Below are positions 1-11,438 of a stretch of DNA of 38,601 nucleotides, piece after piece. The notes beneath the pieces are model-generated. The model had not been told where the DNA came from. It did no database searches and saw nothing but the letters and a program-made list of their open reading frames with translations. The stretch comes from Amanita rubescens (Eukaryota; Basidiomycota; Agaricomycetes; Agaricales; Amanitaceae): positions 1 to 38,601 of the forward strand of contig WION01000503.1 of NCBI GenBank assembly GCA_015039365.1. The letters run 5' to 3'. The translations under genes and the position numbers were made by a program. Each line of letters opens with the position of its first letter. Position 1 is the stretch's first letter.

Positions 1-1664
1 CACTAAATTTCTAGACTCGCTGAAATCGTCTCGACTAGCCAGTCCCGCAGATGGCGAGGCCATCGTGACTGGTGAATTACAATCTGGTTTTACAGCGCGT
101 CGTTCGCCTGGCCGGAGTTTTTCAGTAATCCAATTGTTGATGTCTTGTATGCAGTTTTTGGTTCCAAAAGATGATAATATTTGCTTGTCATTTGGCGGCT
201 CATAAGCAATCTGGGGAGACACCGTGTCCAAGGGGGGTGGCGTATATATGTACGGAGACCAGTATGGGGAAGATGGATCAGGCGGTGTTGACAAATATGA
301 TTCTGCACTTCTCGTTTGGTCAAGGACCGTCGGCCACCTAGTATTTTGCACGAAATCAGAAAACCGCGGCTCAACGACAATCCGTGGCAAGAGGTGTGGG
401 GAAGGTGAGCCAGAAGGTATAAAAGGCGCTGCCGACGGTTTCAAAGTGCTCTGTTCGCTATCTTGACGAGAAAATTTATGCTTTGGAGGGCGTAGTTCGA
501 TTGTATCTTGCCAATTCAGGCCCAAGCCTCTATTCCAGTCTTGGATTCCCGGTTCATGTACTTTTGAATGTCCGGCTTTAGTATGTAATATTCGATCATA
601 TGCAAGACCTTTACGCTGAATGGCAATGGAAGACTGCTTCCCTTGTATGCTCTCGCGTGCGTGTTCGCGAGTAACGGTAAGCTGCGACAAATCGATTGGT
701 CCATGATTTGGCAAAATTGGACCACTTAGTTTGGGGCTAGTTTGCAACCTAGGTGGAATTGTCTGATTTTTCGGATGCGAGCCAACTTGCCCGTGGCTTC
801 GAGGCTGATTATCTTCGATATTGAGCCCCCAGATCATGTTCGACAGGTCCTCACCCTCTATGATCGTTCCTTCCGCGCCTCTAGTAAGAAGTCAAATGGA
901 GAATGTCTGGCGCTAGTACGCACTTACGAAGGGCAACGAGCGTAGGGCAATGATAACGGGCCATGCAACGCAGGAATTGGTCTCGGTGGAGAATTCGCCC
1001 AGGAGATCCAGCCTCATAGACAAATTAAACGATCATTAGCGGCTAGGAGAAAAAAAATACCACTATTTTCATTGTATTCTTGGTTATATGCACATTTCGG
1101 TCGAAGTAGAGTTCGCGGCACGTGAGAATTATTGCCGATTATCATAATTGATTCAGGAGACGAGGGAGGTGATGGTGTGCATGGTAGGTCCGAGTGTGGA
1201 CGCGGATGACTATGGAGCATCGACGGCTTTGAGAAGCTATGTGTAGTGGACTCCATTGAGAGGGTACTAGTATCCAAGGATGAAAAGCTATCCGAAGCAC
1301 CTGGGCTCGAAGGTTTCGATCGTTCTGGCATTGAAACGACACGCTGGGATTCCTCGGGGTTCATATTATCTGTGTATTCTTCTGGAAGAGAAACCGTGCG
1401 CTTCGCAGAAGATCTGAAATCGACAGGGCGATTGAAAGGTAACTCGGCGTATCGTTTACGGGCCGAAATAGAACGCGTAGAAGGATCTCTCCCAGAGGAC
1501 GCATCGGACAGATGCTTTTCCGAGTCGATATATGCGCTATTTTGACGAGCTAGAATATCGCCAGCATTCCCGCCGGTGGAGATATCTTGTTCAAGGACAT
1601 CGGACGGCCTTGAACGGACTGCAGAAAGGTCTGTTTGCGTAGCTTTTTCAGTGTATACCTTCAT
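1..1664 (-). CDS. Uncharacterised conserved basidiomycete protein, 3' part missing at window edge
   Basis: Three exons can be joined: 1664-1094, 1012-928 and 880 to the left edge, giving 512 codons with no stop, so the C-terminus lies outside the window. Introns are 1013-1093 (acceptor GAG, weak) and 881-927 (GTAAGT...TAG). The N-terminal ~190 residues are Ser/Pro-rich and low in order. The second exon encodes a compact conserved-looking segment (SPPRPIPALHGPLSLPYAR) that continues across the second intron into GAEGTIIEGEDL, followed by NMIWGL; this continuity supports the splice. The rest is again Pro/Ser-rich with no recognised domain. I recall this motif from uncharacterised Agaricomycete proteins but cannot name a function. 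The start MKVYTEKATQTDL is chosen because an upstream in-frame ATG at 1715 adds a weak, Arg/Ser-rich extension. Confidence 0.7.
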
Positions 1665-1852
1665 GTGAAATGATTGCCTCCAAGTAAAAGTTCGGCGGGA
1701 TGAGGAACAAATCAAGAAGAGAGGATGGGCGATGCGATTGAAGCAAAGTAGAGAGGCGGAGTCTTAAATAATTCAGACCTGCAAATTGGGAAAAGGTATA
1801 TATGCGCACAATGGAGGTACATTTCTGTAAATACAGAAACAATGCTCAGCGC

Positions 1853-3149
1853 TCAGGCTTTCTTGAAATAACTCGACAACTTTGCCATTCCATTGACATT
1901 CGTCTTTTTCAGCTTTTCGACGCCTTGCGAGGCTTTATTTTTCCTCTTCTTGTCTTCATGCTGCATTGCTGCACTGGTTGATTCTCGTTTTGGCTTTGGA
2001 TTCCCAGGTGCAATGACTTCATCACGCAGGTTTTTTAGATGCTTTTCTAGGTCACCGAAGCTGACAGGAACTAAGCTAAAGAGACAAACAGGATAAAGGA
2101 GACTCACTCGTAGGAGGCTTCTAACGCACCACCGAGACTCTTCGGCAAGTATTGGCTCAAGGTTTCGCAGGCGGCCCGGATCCGGGCAACTAGTGTAAAG
2201 TCTCAATAGTCATCGCAATGCACACCGACGCAACGTGCCTTCGAGCAGCTTTTCTTTGCCATCGTCGAACAATCCATCCTTTGCCAAATTGCGAAGAAGA
2301 GTTTTTGATCCCTCTACAGTGCTTGGAGAGGATAAATAGGCAACTTTCTTCCGTAGGTATTCGAGGGCTTTGCTCTCGCTAAATCTGTACACTTCTATCT
2401 TTGATGTAATTTCTGTAGAAGGTGTCAAAAAAGGACCGGACAGCTAATCTGGGACCAATTCACCTTTCATATCACACACGCGTCTGAGAGCGTCTTTAAT
2501 GCAAGGCAATGAAGCAAGTTGGAGAATATCTTGTGCATTAACGTCATAAGATGTGTCGTCATGTCTACCACAACGTTCTTCAATCTTGAGAGAAGCATCC
2601 TCAAAAATATCATCGGCTGGTCGAAAATGATGTTCGTACCCATCTTCAGGCTAGGCAAGGATATGCGTAAGGCATCCATGACATAGAAACAAACTTACTG
2701 GATTAGTAGCCTGCAATATCGGGAATAACAAGAAGGTTGGATCAATCGGTGACATTAGCAAAAGCCTGCCATCTGACAGGTGTTAGAAATTAGGCATACA
2801 CGACCACCATACGCTCACCAGAAACAACCTCATTATCTAAAAACCAGGACCGAGTTTCCGCTGGCGTAACAGCTTGTACTTCCAATATTACGCTTATATC
2901 ACCCGCAGTGTCCTTCGGCCCCTTGACAGGTAGAAATAGCGATGCAATTCCTTCGGGTGTCGTTAAGAAACCGGGAGGTAAGTGTGTTTGGAACGCACCA
3001 GTTCTGGGATGTGGCAGGCGAAGGAAATTGGCACTGTGGTCGACGTGGGTGGTAAGACCATCCAAGAGATCTGGATATATGAGTAAGAAAAGGATTGTAG
3101 TCTTGCGAGGACTCCTACCAACAGGAAGGACACACACATACGTCGCCAT
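1853..3149 (-). CDS. RNH202: RNase H2 subunit B (Ydr279/RNASEH2B family)
   Basis: Accessory subunit of the heterotrimeric nuclear RNase H2, which removes ribonucleotides from DNA and RNA from RNA-DNA hybrids. Seven exons: a 31-nt first exon (3149-3119), then introns at 3071-3118, 2774-2819, 2651-2698, 2413-2463, a very short one near 2190-2223 (34 nt; a donor 6 nt upstream would make it 40 nt), and 2061-2107. The joined product contains the family blocks SWFLDNEVVSDGRLLLMSP, DPTFLLFPILQATNP and DILQLASLPCIKDALRRVC, and the helical segment ARIRAACETLSQYLPKSL. The tail is Lys-rich and ends GMAKLSSYFKKA, which resembles the C-terminal PCNA-interaction motif of RNASEH2B. Splicing of the first intron turns an odd N-terminus into VLPVDLLDGL, typical for the family. 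Length is about 300 residues. The family assignment is firm. Confidence 0.9.
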
Positions 3150-3243
3150 GTTAGGCGCGTCTATGTGACACTTTGTGCTTATTTATTTATTTCGATAAAA
3201 TCAAATAGTAGTTGCATTGTACGAGTACCGAAGAAAGAAAAAA

Positions 3244-4461
3244 CTACTGACCACCAACAACTTTCCCATGTATGCTATCCATCCCATTACCTTCATCCAC
3301 AACCAAGTTGAATAGATCATCATTACCCCCCCCTCCAGCCATACTGTTAGGATTGTCCTGACCATCAGGAGCACCATCAGCCGTGGAGCCATTTCCTCCT
3401 GCCGGTGCACCGCTCCCGTTGCCGGGATTGTTGGGATTTCCTGTTCCATTTGCGCTATTTCCAGTGTCCGCTGGTTGTGAGCCGCTCGGCGGAGAAGGAC
3501 CACTGCCTTGATTGTTGTTTCCGGTTTCTGGGGCGGGTTGTGTGTTTTGAGGTTGTGCACCGTTCGGCGAGCCACTGCCTCCATTGTTGTTCTCGGTGTC
3601 CGGGGCCTGCTGTGGTTGTGTGTCGGGCGGGGCAGAACCGCCACTTCCATTGTTGTTTTCGGTGCTCGAAGCAGGCTGTGCACTTTGAGGTTGTGAGCCG
3701 CTTGGCGAGGGCGAGCCACTGCCTCCATCGTTGCTTCCAGTGCTCGAGGCGTCAGATGAATTCGCACCAGTATTGGCAGACTCTCCGCTACCTTGGCCGT
3801 TGTTCCCTTGAGCTCCGCCGTTTGGATTCGTAGACCCATTAGTGCTTCCAGTCGACGCATCGCCAGATTTTGATCCGTTGTCGCCCTGAGATCCACTCGG
3901 ATTCGTCGGTTCAGAAGTCCCGCCACCGAGGACAACGGTAACTTCTACGTCATTGCCTACAGTGACCTGCCCGGCGGTGCGACCTGTATCGTTGCCGGTT
4001 CCCTGAATCGGGGTAACGCCGGAGACAGTGCCTGTATAGGTTTGTCCGGTAGATGGGGCTCCCACTCGCGCAGAAGAGGAGCCAGAGCTAGAACTTGAAC
4101 CAGCTTGTGCAATGTCTTGTCCTTGAGGATTATTGCCACCGTCTGGTTGCGCGATTACTACTTTACCGGCGAAATTGCCATCCGATCCAGACGAGTTGAC
4201 TATGTCACTCCGTGTGCGCAGAGCGCTGTGGTGTACATTCAACGTCGAGGCTTGACCGTGATGGTTGGCTGGATCGCCAGGGTATATGCGGCGTGCAGCG
4301 ATCATGGAAGAGCCCTGGTTAATAGCAGCCTGAGAGGCGCTTCAAAAATAGTTTTCCTGGTTTAAGCAAGTAACACTCACCTGGCGGATAGCGATGGGAG
4401 TTGCAGAGACAAAAGCGTGCATCAGCAGGAGAAAAGATAGTCTGATGTGAATAGAATGCAT
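3244..4461 (-). CDS. Secreted Ser/Gly/Asn-rich repeat protein
   Basis: Two exons (4461-4381 and 4329-3244) joined across a 51-nt intron with GTGAGT/CAG ends give 388 residues. Exon 1 encodes a clear signal peptide (HIRLSFLLLMHAFVSA) followed by TPIAIRQ. The mature N-terminal ~110 residues are mixed in composition (ARRIYPGDPANHHGQ, VVIAQPDGGNNPQGQ, VTVVLGG). The remaining ~240 residues are almost only S, G, N, P, Q and T, with several imperfect units of about 22-26 residues of the form QPQ..P..TENNNGSGGS. There are no cysteines and no membrane anchor. The composition suggests a heavily O-glycosylated cell-wall or matrix protein, which is inference. The spurious open frame in the other minus frame (3201-3935) comes from this low-complexity sequence. 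A TATA-like box and a CRE palindrome lie just upstream. Confidence 0.82.
3465..3715 (-). repeat. Degenerate tandem coding repeat, about 22-26 residues per unit
   Basis: Within the secreted protein, at least three units follow the pattern QPQ, 3-8 residues rich in A/P, then T(E/G)NNN, then a Gly/Ser run ending before the next QPQ. The nucleotide units also align (recurring ttgttgtt and ggttgtg blocks on the plus strand), so this is a minisatellite-like expansion within the exon rather than compositional bias alone. Confidence 0.6.
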
Positions 4462-4541
4462 GATAAAAGAATGTGTAACGCAAAGGATAGTGATGATATG
4501 GGAGAGAGAGACGAAGGACGAGGATGTCCAACGGAACAGGC

Positions 4542-4570
4542 TTTATATCGCGGCTAACAAGGTGACGTCA
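4542..4570 (-). promoter_or_regulatory. TATA-like box and CRE palindrome upstream of the secreted protein
   Basis: Read on the minus strand, TATAAAG lies at 4548-4542, about 80 nt upstream of the ATG at 4461. The perfect palindrome TGACGTCA lies at 4563-4570, directly upstream of it. The order CRE, TATA, CT-rich leader, ATG is a plausible core promoter. The stretch is squeezed into the 153 nt between this gene and the stop codon of MET3. bZIP/CREB-ATF binding is inferred from the motif only. Confidence 0.5.
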
Positions 4571-4614
4571 ATAGATTAGAAAAGGAATTGCCTTTCCTGC
4601 CTAATGCAGCGGTA

Positions 4615-6814
<2,200 letters not shown>

Positions 6815-7122
6815 ATCTCAGGATATAGTAGATGCTGAGGGGGCATCTCGACGGTCACATTTTCTATAGCACGAATAATTGTGAACAATCACGCCATCGT
6901 CGATGGCCGAACGGAGCGGCGAGAATCGGTCTCTTCCTGATATGTTACACAAGTGTCAGGGAGTATAGTTGGGCCGGTACAAACGTGGATTGGTGTTTTC
7001 AATGGCAATCACCGCATTATATTGCAACAATATTGACGTTGTTCGAACTGATATCACATATAGCAATACAAATTAAATAGCGAAGTAACTAATCTACTTG
7101 TACACGGTAACAATCCCTTTAG
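6815..7122. promoter_or_regulatory. MET3 upstream region with a perfect dyad
   Basis: This 308-nt spacer separates the MET3 start codon from the stop of the next minus-strand gene and must hold the MET3 promoter. It contains the perfect inverted repeat GCCATCG-T-CGATGGC at 6893-6907, 79-93 nt upstream of the ATG. No coding sequence is apparent. A role as a sulfur-regulated bZIP operator is a guess based on position and symmetry. Confidence 0.45.
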
Positions 7123-8887
7123 TCATGACACTATACTCAACGAAATTGGACCGAGAGCAGAGACGACTACGATTTGTCCATTCGAAGGTGCAGTTGCCGG
7201 AGGTGGAGGACAATCTCCGATGCAGCCACACATCCTCTCGTATGATTGCGTGTCAAACGCGATCACAGGTTGTGAAGGGCCATTGACAGAGGCGGGCGCC
7301 AGCTTCGTCTGCAGATCGAACCCGCCTCGGTATGACGATTGCAGTGAGATGTTGGTCGGCGCCCCATTATTTGCCACATATAATCTAAGAGGTAGTCCTG
7401 TTGGTGCATCGAACGAAAGATTGATAGGTGCAGAGAAGGTTTTCACACGACTATTGAAAATCGGACTCGGTGATTTTGCGTCATTGTTGGAGCTGGATAA
7501 TGATACTGCCGCATTTATCGCGCTAAATCATCTCATCAGCTTTGTTTGCATGCGCGGCAAATCGAAGTTCGTACCCGTTGCCAGTATCTAAAATGAGAGT
7601 AGGGGTTGCCATAATAGATGCGAATGATATATTAGAAGTGATAGGGCTGAGAAATGATAATAAGATTGTTGCCGTAAAAGTAGGTAGTTGGTTGACTCAC
7701 CCGTCTATGGTATCCAAAATGAGCGATTCAGATACATGGAATGTGCCTGTTATTGAAGAACGTATGTTCTGGATGCCTATGATAGGGGCTTTCATGGACT
7801 TATGCCCACGTGAACGACGTATTTCGTCGATAAAGCAATGGGCCTTACCTGGCACTCGATTTCGTTCATAGTACCAAAGATGGAAACTTTGTTAAAGGTG
7901 ACGTGTTTTGAAAGGTGAGCAAACTGTTGTGAGAATTGGGGTAGGTAAGTTATAAACCCTGGCACAACGTATGGTGAGGATTTCCAAGGGAATAGAAGTT
8001 GGATATTGAAATTGAGATATTGAAATTCTGATAGATTCCCAGGGGCCTGTCGTGTACTTTCAGTCTCGGAGGTGCTACGGTAGTGATATATATACGAACA
8101 TAAATTGTCATTCCTCTGTTTGGATCCTGCTGGCAGACACAGATGTTTGTTTGCTGAAGGAGAGTATAATCGGAAGCGTTTGCTTGCAGTTGGACGACAA
8201 TTTCTGTTGCCTTATGGTCCGAGTTTATCCCAACAGTCAAACTCCCTCCCACACCGTTTGTCACCTGATAGTCGATAGAGGATATATTGGAACGGATCGC
8301 GATGGGACTAGTCGAAGGAAAATACGTTGGGTATCTGTGGGGAAGTGCGTTAAGGCATTGGCAAGTAACAATATGAGAGCAGCGCTAACGATGCTTGTAA
8401 CGCCGGAGAACCATTAATGAGTTGCTGCCATTCATCGCAATCGAAATTTGATGAGGAGAAGGGTATAACGGCCGCGTCTATAAAATTGGCTGGAGGCGAG
8501 TTGCCCTCAATCCATATGTTGGCTGAGCTCGGCGCTCTCGAGTTGCTTGCTTCAGAGCTTCTCCGTTTCTTAATTGACAAAACGTCAGAAGGGAACTGTC
8601 AACAAGCATAGGAAGGTAACTACCAAAACCACCGGAAGCACAATGACAGCCGAAAGTGCAACGTAAATGGCTAGGGCATAGAAGGTTGCCTTCAGAATTC
8701 TGGCATTCCTCGTTTTCTTTGATGAAGACTGAAGGTTTCTGATGATGAGCCTATGCTGTGCTTCCGAGGACTCGTAGTCGGGCAGAGAGGATAAAGAGCG
8801 TCCGACGGCTTTGTCTGGGTAACGAACGGTCGAGCCAGCGACGAGAGCGTCAAACTTTACATGATCCTCCTCGTCAAGAATGATCAT
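7123..8887 (-). CDS. Single-pass membrane protein with beta-rich ectodomain, uncharacterised
   Basis: Multi-exon gene; the first exon starts MIILDEEDHVKFDALV at 8887. Residues ~75-95 form one strong membrane helix (ATFYALAIYVALSAVIVLPVV) after a basic stretch (SSSKKTRNARILK), so the N-terminal ~70 residues are predicted cytoplasmic. The later exons are beta-rich: SLTVGINSDHKATEIVVQL, TNICVCQQDPNRGMTIYV, GTFHVSESLILDTIDG, PTLILDTGNG, VKTFSAPINLSFDAP and YRGGFDLQTKLAPASV, ending near 7123. This order (acidic N-terminus, TM, repeated Asp/Thr-rich beta segments, FDLQTKLA) matches a family of uncharacterised Agaricomycete membrane proteins as I remember it. No catalytic motif is seen. Introns in the 7450-8350 interval are numerous, and I did not fix every junction. 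Confidence 0.72.
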
Positions 8888-9003
8888 GCTGCAGCTAAAT
8901 CATGGAGGGGAACGAGTGCAGGTTTAATCCCACAGTGGGCAGCTGTTGCCAGTTTCGGATGTGACAGGTGAAACGCGTAAGCAATATTACATTATAACTA
9001 ATA

Positions 9004-11033
9004 TTATAACTCGGGCCTCGCCTGTGCCGAAGGGCCGAAAGCCGAAGATAGTACACTTGCACCGCGCTCAACCACATTCATCACAAGCTCGATACACATC
9101 TTCGTACTCTGTCGACATTTCTGCAGAATGAAGTCGAATCGGCTTTTCAGTTTCGCATTCGGTGCTCCTGCAGCAATCTCTGCCTGTTGAACCGAATCAG
9201 CCTCTGCGTACTCTCGCATAGCGTATCGTCTTACCTGATATCCCGCCGACTTCTCAGCATCTTCAACTAGCTTTTTGGACTCTTCCACGCTAGCCTCAGA
9301 CCACATACGACGAAAGTCATTGACGCTTTCGAGACTTTCGCTGAAGCGGAATAATGTATTGAAAAGTGCGACAATCTCCGACCGTTGCAGTAGATTAGAA
9401 TTGGCTCGAGGACTACACTATCAAATCACCGAAGCGAATCAGTAGGAGATGTACTCACTCAAGAGCCTTATCATCCATTTCAAATAGAACTTTCATCGCC
9501 GTAGCTAGACCAGTGATTTGAACCTTTCCCCACAGCCGGCATTTGTCACAGCCAACACAATCCATGATATGGGACACGTTGCGGAAATGGGCCTTGAACT
9601 CTTCCTTCAGAATCTGGAAAATGTGACATGTTGGTTTGCTCAGAGTGGATCAGGATCCAGACTTACGTTGGCATTTTCACCACGGAATAGGACCGTCTCG
9701 TCAAATCGTCCAACCTCATGGGCGATGTTAAGAATGGTCGACAACTTTTCTAATGTCACCTCATCATCTTCGTGATTACCATTTGAACAGTAATCATACG
9801 CCGATAAATAAGGGCGGAGCCTTTCTACGGCACGTAGCATTAAGACAGTATTAAAATAGATGTACTGCAATCTCTCAGGATGAGAAGCGACGCGATTAAT
9901 GAAACATTGTAGATTAGGGCCCTGCAAAATGTCAGTGAGATGATTGGAATATATATCGAGAGACAAACCCATTCCCCTGTAGATTGGTCTAAATATTCCT
10001 TGCATATGTGCGTTGATATAGATGCGTGTAGCCCTAGTCGCGATTAGCACGTAGCCTACACCCAGTAAACTGAACCAAAGTACCTGATATAACCTTGTAG
10101 TATACTCGCTTTTCCAAGCAGTGGGTATCGTGTCTTTTCTCATCGCCAAGCACAACTTCCGAAAGGGTGCTCGGAAGTGACACTGGTGACGGAGACTTCG
10201 CCGCCATCAAATTATATTCAACTAAACCAAAGCAATTTTCTTCGTATATCGCCCGCCATATCCGGTGTGCATGTGGTCCAGTATAACCCGTGTATCGTTC
10301 AGGAATAAGTGTTAGATCATAATAGTCACCCTCTGAAAGCAGATTAATTAACTTAACGACATAATACTTTGGCCACTAACCAGTCTGATCATCTAGGAAA
10401 CAGAAATCAGAGTCACGATAATAACACCCAGGTAGCCGATGCAACTGCGTGACAGTCAGCTACTGCTGGAAACGACGGTGGACTCGACTCACTTTGTCTG
10501 ACGTGGTATTTTCGTCCACCTTGCTCAGCGTCGATGCTCTCCATTGCACAGGTATATTGCTCTTGGGTCTAGTTAGATAAATAAGTGACACTGCGGGACA
10601 ACATACCTCATCTACAGTGGTGATGGCACAACCAATATTATTGCATGAACCATCGTCTGGCCAGAATGGGCACTCGCGGTAGAGGTCTAACTGGTACAGA
10701 AATAAGAAGCTTCATCGAGGACGAGGAGAAGACTTACTCGAAAATATTTAAAGAAGGGTAAGCGGACAAGTTGGGCCAAGTTGCTATAAAGCCCTTCATT
10801 GACATTTTCCACTGATTCATAATCGCACAAAGTCGTCTCTATGGGACCTTTCAGCTGCTGCAAGAACTTCAGAATTTTGAATATGTGACTAAGCTGCAAC
10901 GTACACCCGGGTGTCCACACGCCACGTCCTGGCCTTTTCTTGTAAGGGTGTCCGAAAGAAGGGATTGCTTGGTAGCAAGAGTTAGCCATGGGCCCAAGAG
11001 AATCAGGGTTAAGTGCAACGCATGGTAGCGCAT
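9004..11033 (-). CDS. ERO1: Endoplasmic reticulum oxidoreductin 1 (Ero1)
   Basis: FAD-dependent thiol oxidase of the ER lumen that reoxidises protein disulfide isomerase. The start at 11033 is chosen because it encodes a signal peptide ([20 protein letters not shown]). A GTACGT...CAG intron then leads to [16 protein letters not shown] and [20 protein letters not shown], which are diagnostic for Ero1. Further exons give [46 protein letters not shown] and [20 protein letters not shown]. The active-site [12 protein letters not shown] (CxxCxxC) lies near 9520-9550. The C-terminus is a predicted helical tail rich in Glu/Lys, then QARPEL. Total about 520 residues, close to yeast Ero1. The gene is head to head with the KH-protein gene, sharing a 405-nt spacer that carries CACGTG-type elements, consistent with the known unfolded-protein-response control of ERO1. 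Confidence 0.95.
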
Positions 11034-11438
11034 GGAAGTCGATGCAGAACGAACACGTCGCCGCTTTGCATCGCAATGGATTAGAAGAAATATTCCACGT
11101 GGCCACGGAGGTCAGCTGCTTAGTCAGCGACACAGCCAGGCCTCGGCTGCGTAAATCCAGCCCATGAAGCACGAACGTCCAGCGATTGCTGTGCCGTTCC
11201 GAATGCACTTGGCTGCGGTAGTTGTAGCGCAAAATGTGGTTTGAGATATTGATGCCACGTCGGTGGCTCGGGCAAAAGTCCCACGCGTACTCTATTTCGG
11301 CATTGCAACTTTACCAACTGCAACCATCATCCCTCTTCTTCAAAAAACGGGTCGTACTTTACTTCGACTCGTTGACTAGGTTTTCTTCCGTCAAAGGTTA
11401 ATTATTCTTCGGCCCTTTCGTATTTTTGATAGTCGGCT
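11034..11438. promoter_or_regulatory. Shared divergent promoter ERO1 / KH-protein gene with UPRE-like motifs
   Basis: No gene is apparent between the two start codons. CCACGTGG, immediately followed by CCACGG, lies at 11095-11108, and CCACGTCG lies at 11255-11262 (minus-strand reading CGACGTGG, one base off the mammalian UPRE TGACGTGG). A further ACACGTCG lies near 11052. They sit about 20-230 nt upstream of the ERO1 ATG. Hac1/XBP1-type control is an inference from motif and gene identity. Confidence 0.5.

Noticed and set aside
1246..1545. Plus-strand ORF of 99 codons
   Set aside because: It is antisense to the left-edge gene and has no start context or domain.
3405..3833. Plus-strand Cys/His-rich ORF of 142 codons
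   Set aside because: Its apparent Cys/His richness comes from the complement of Ser/Gly/Asn/Gln codons of the repeat gene.
3201..3935. Second long minus-strand frame (244 codons) rich in Arg, Met and Thr
   Set aside because: It is a frame shadow of the low-complexity secreted protein, which has the signal peptide and correct splicing.
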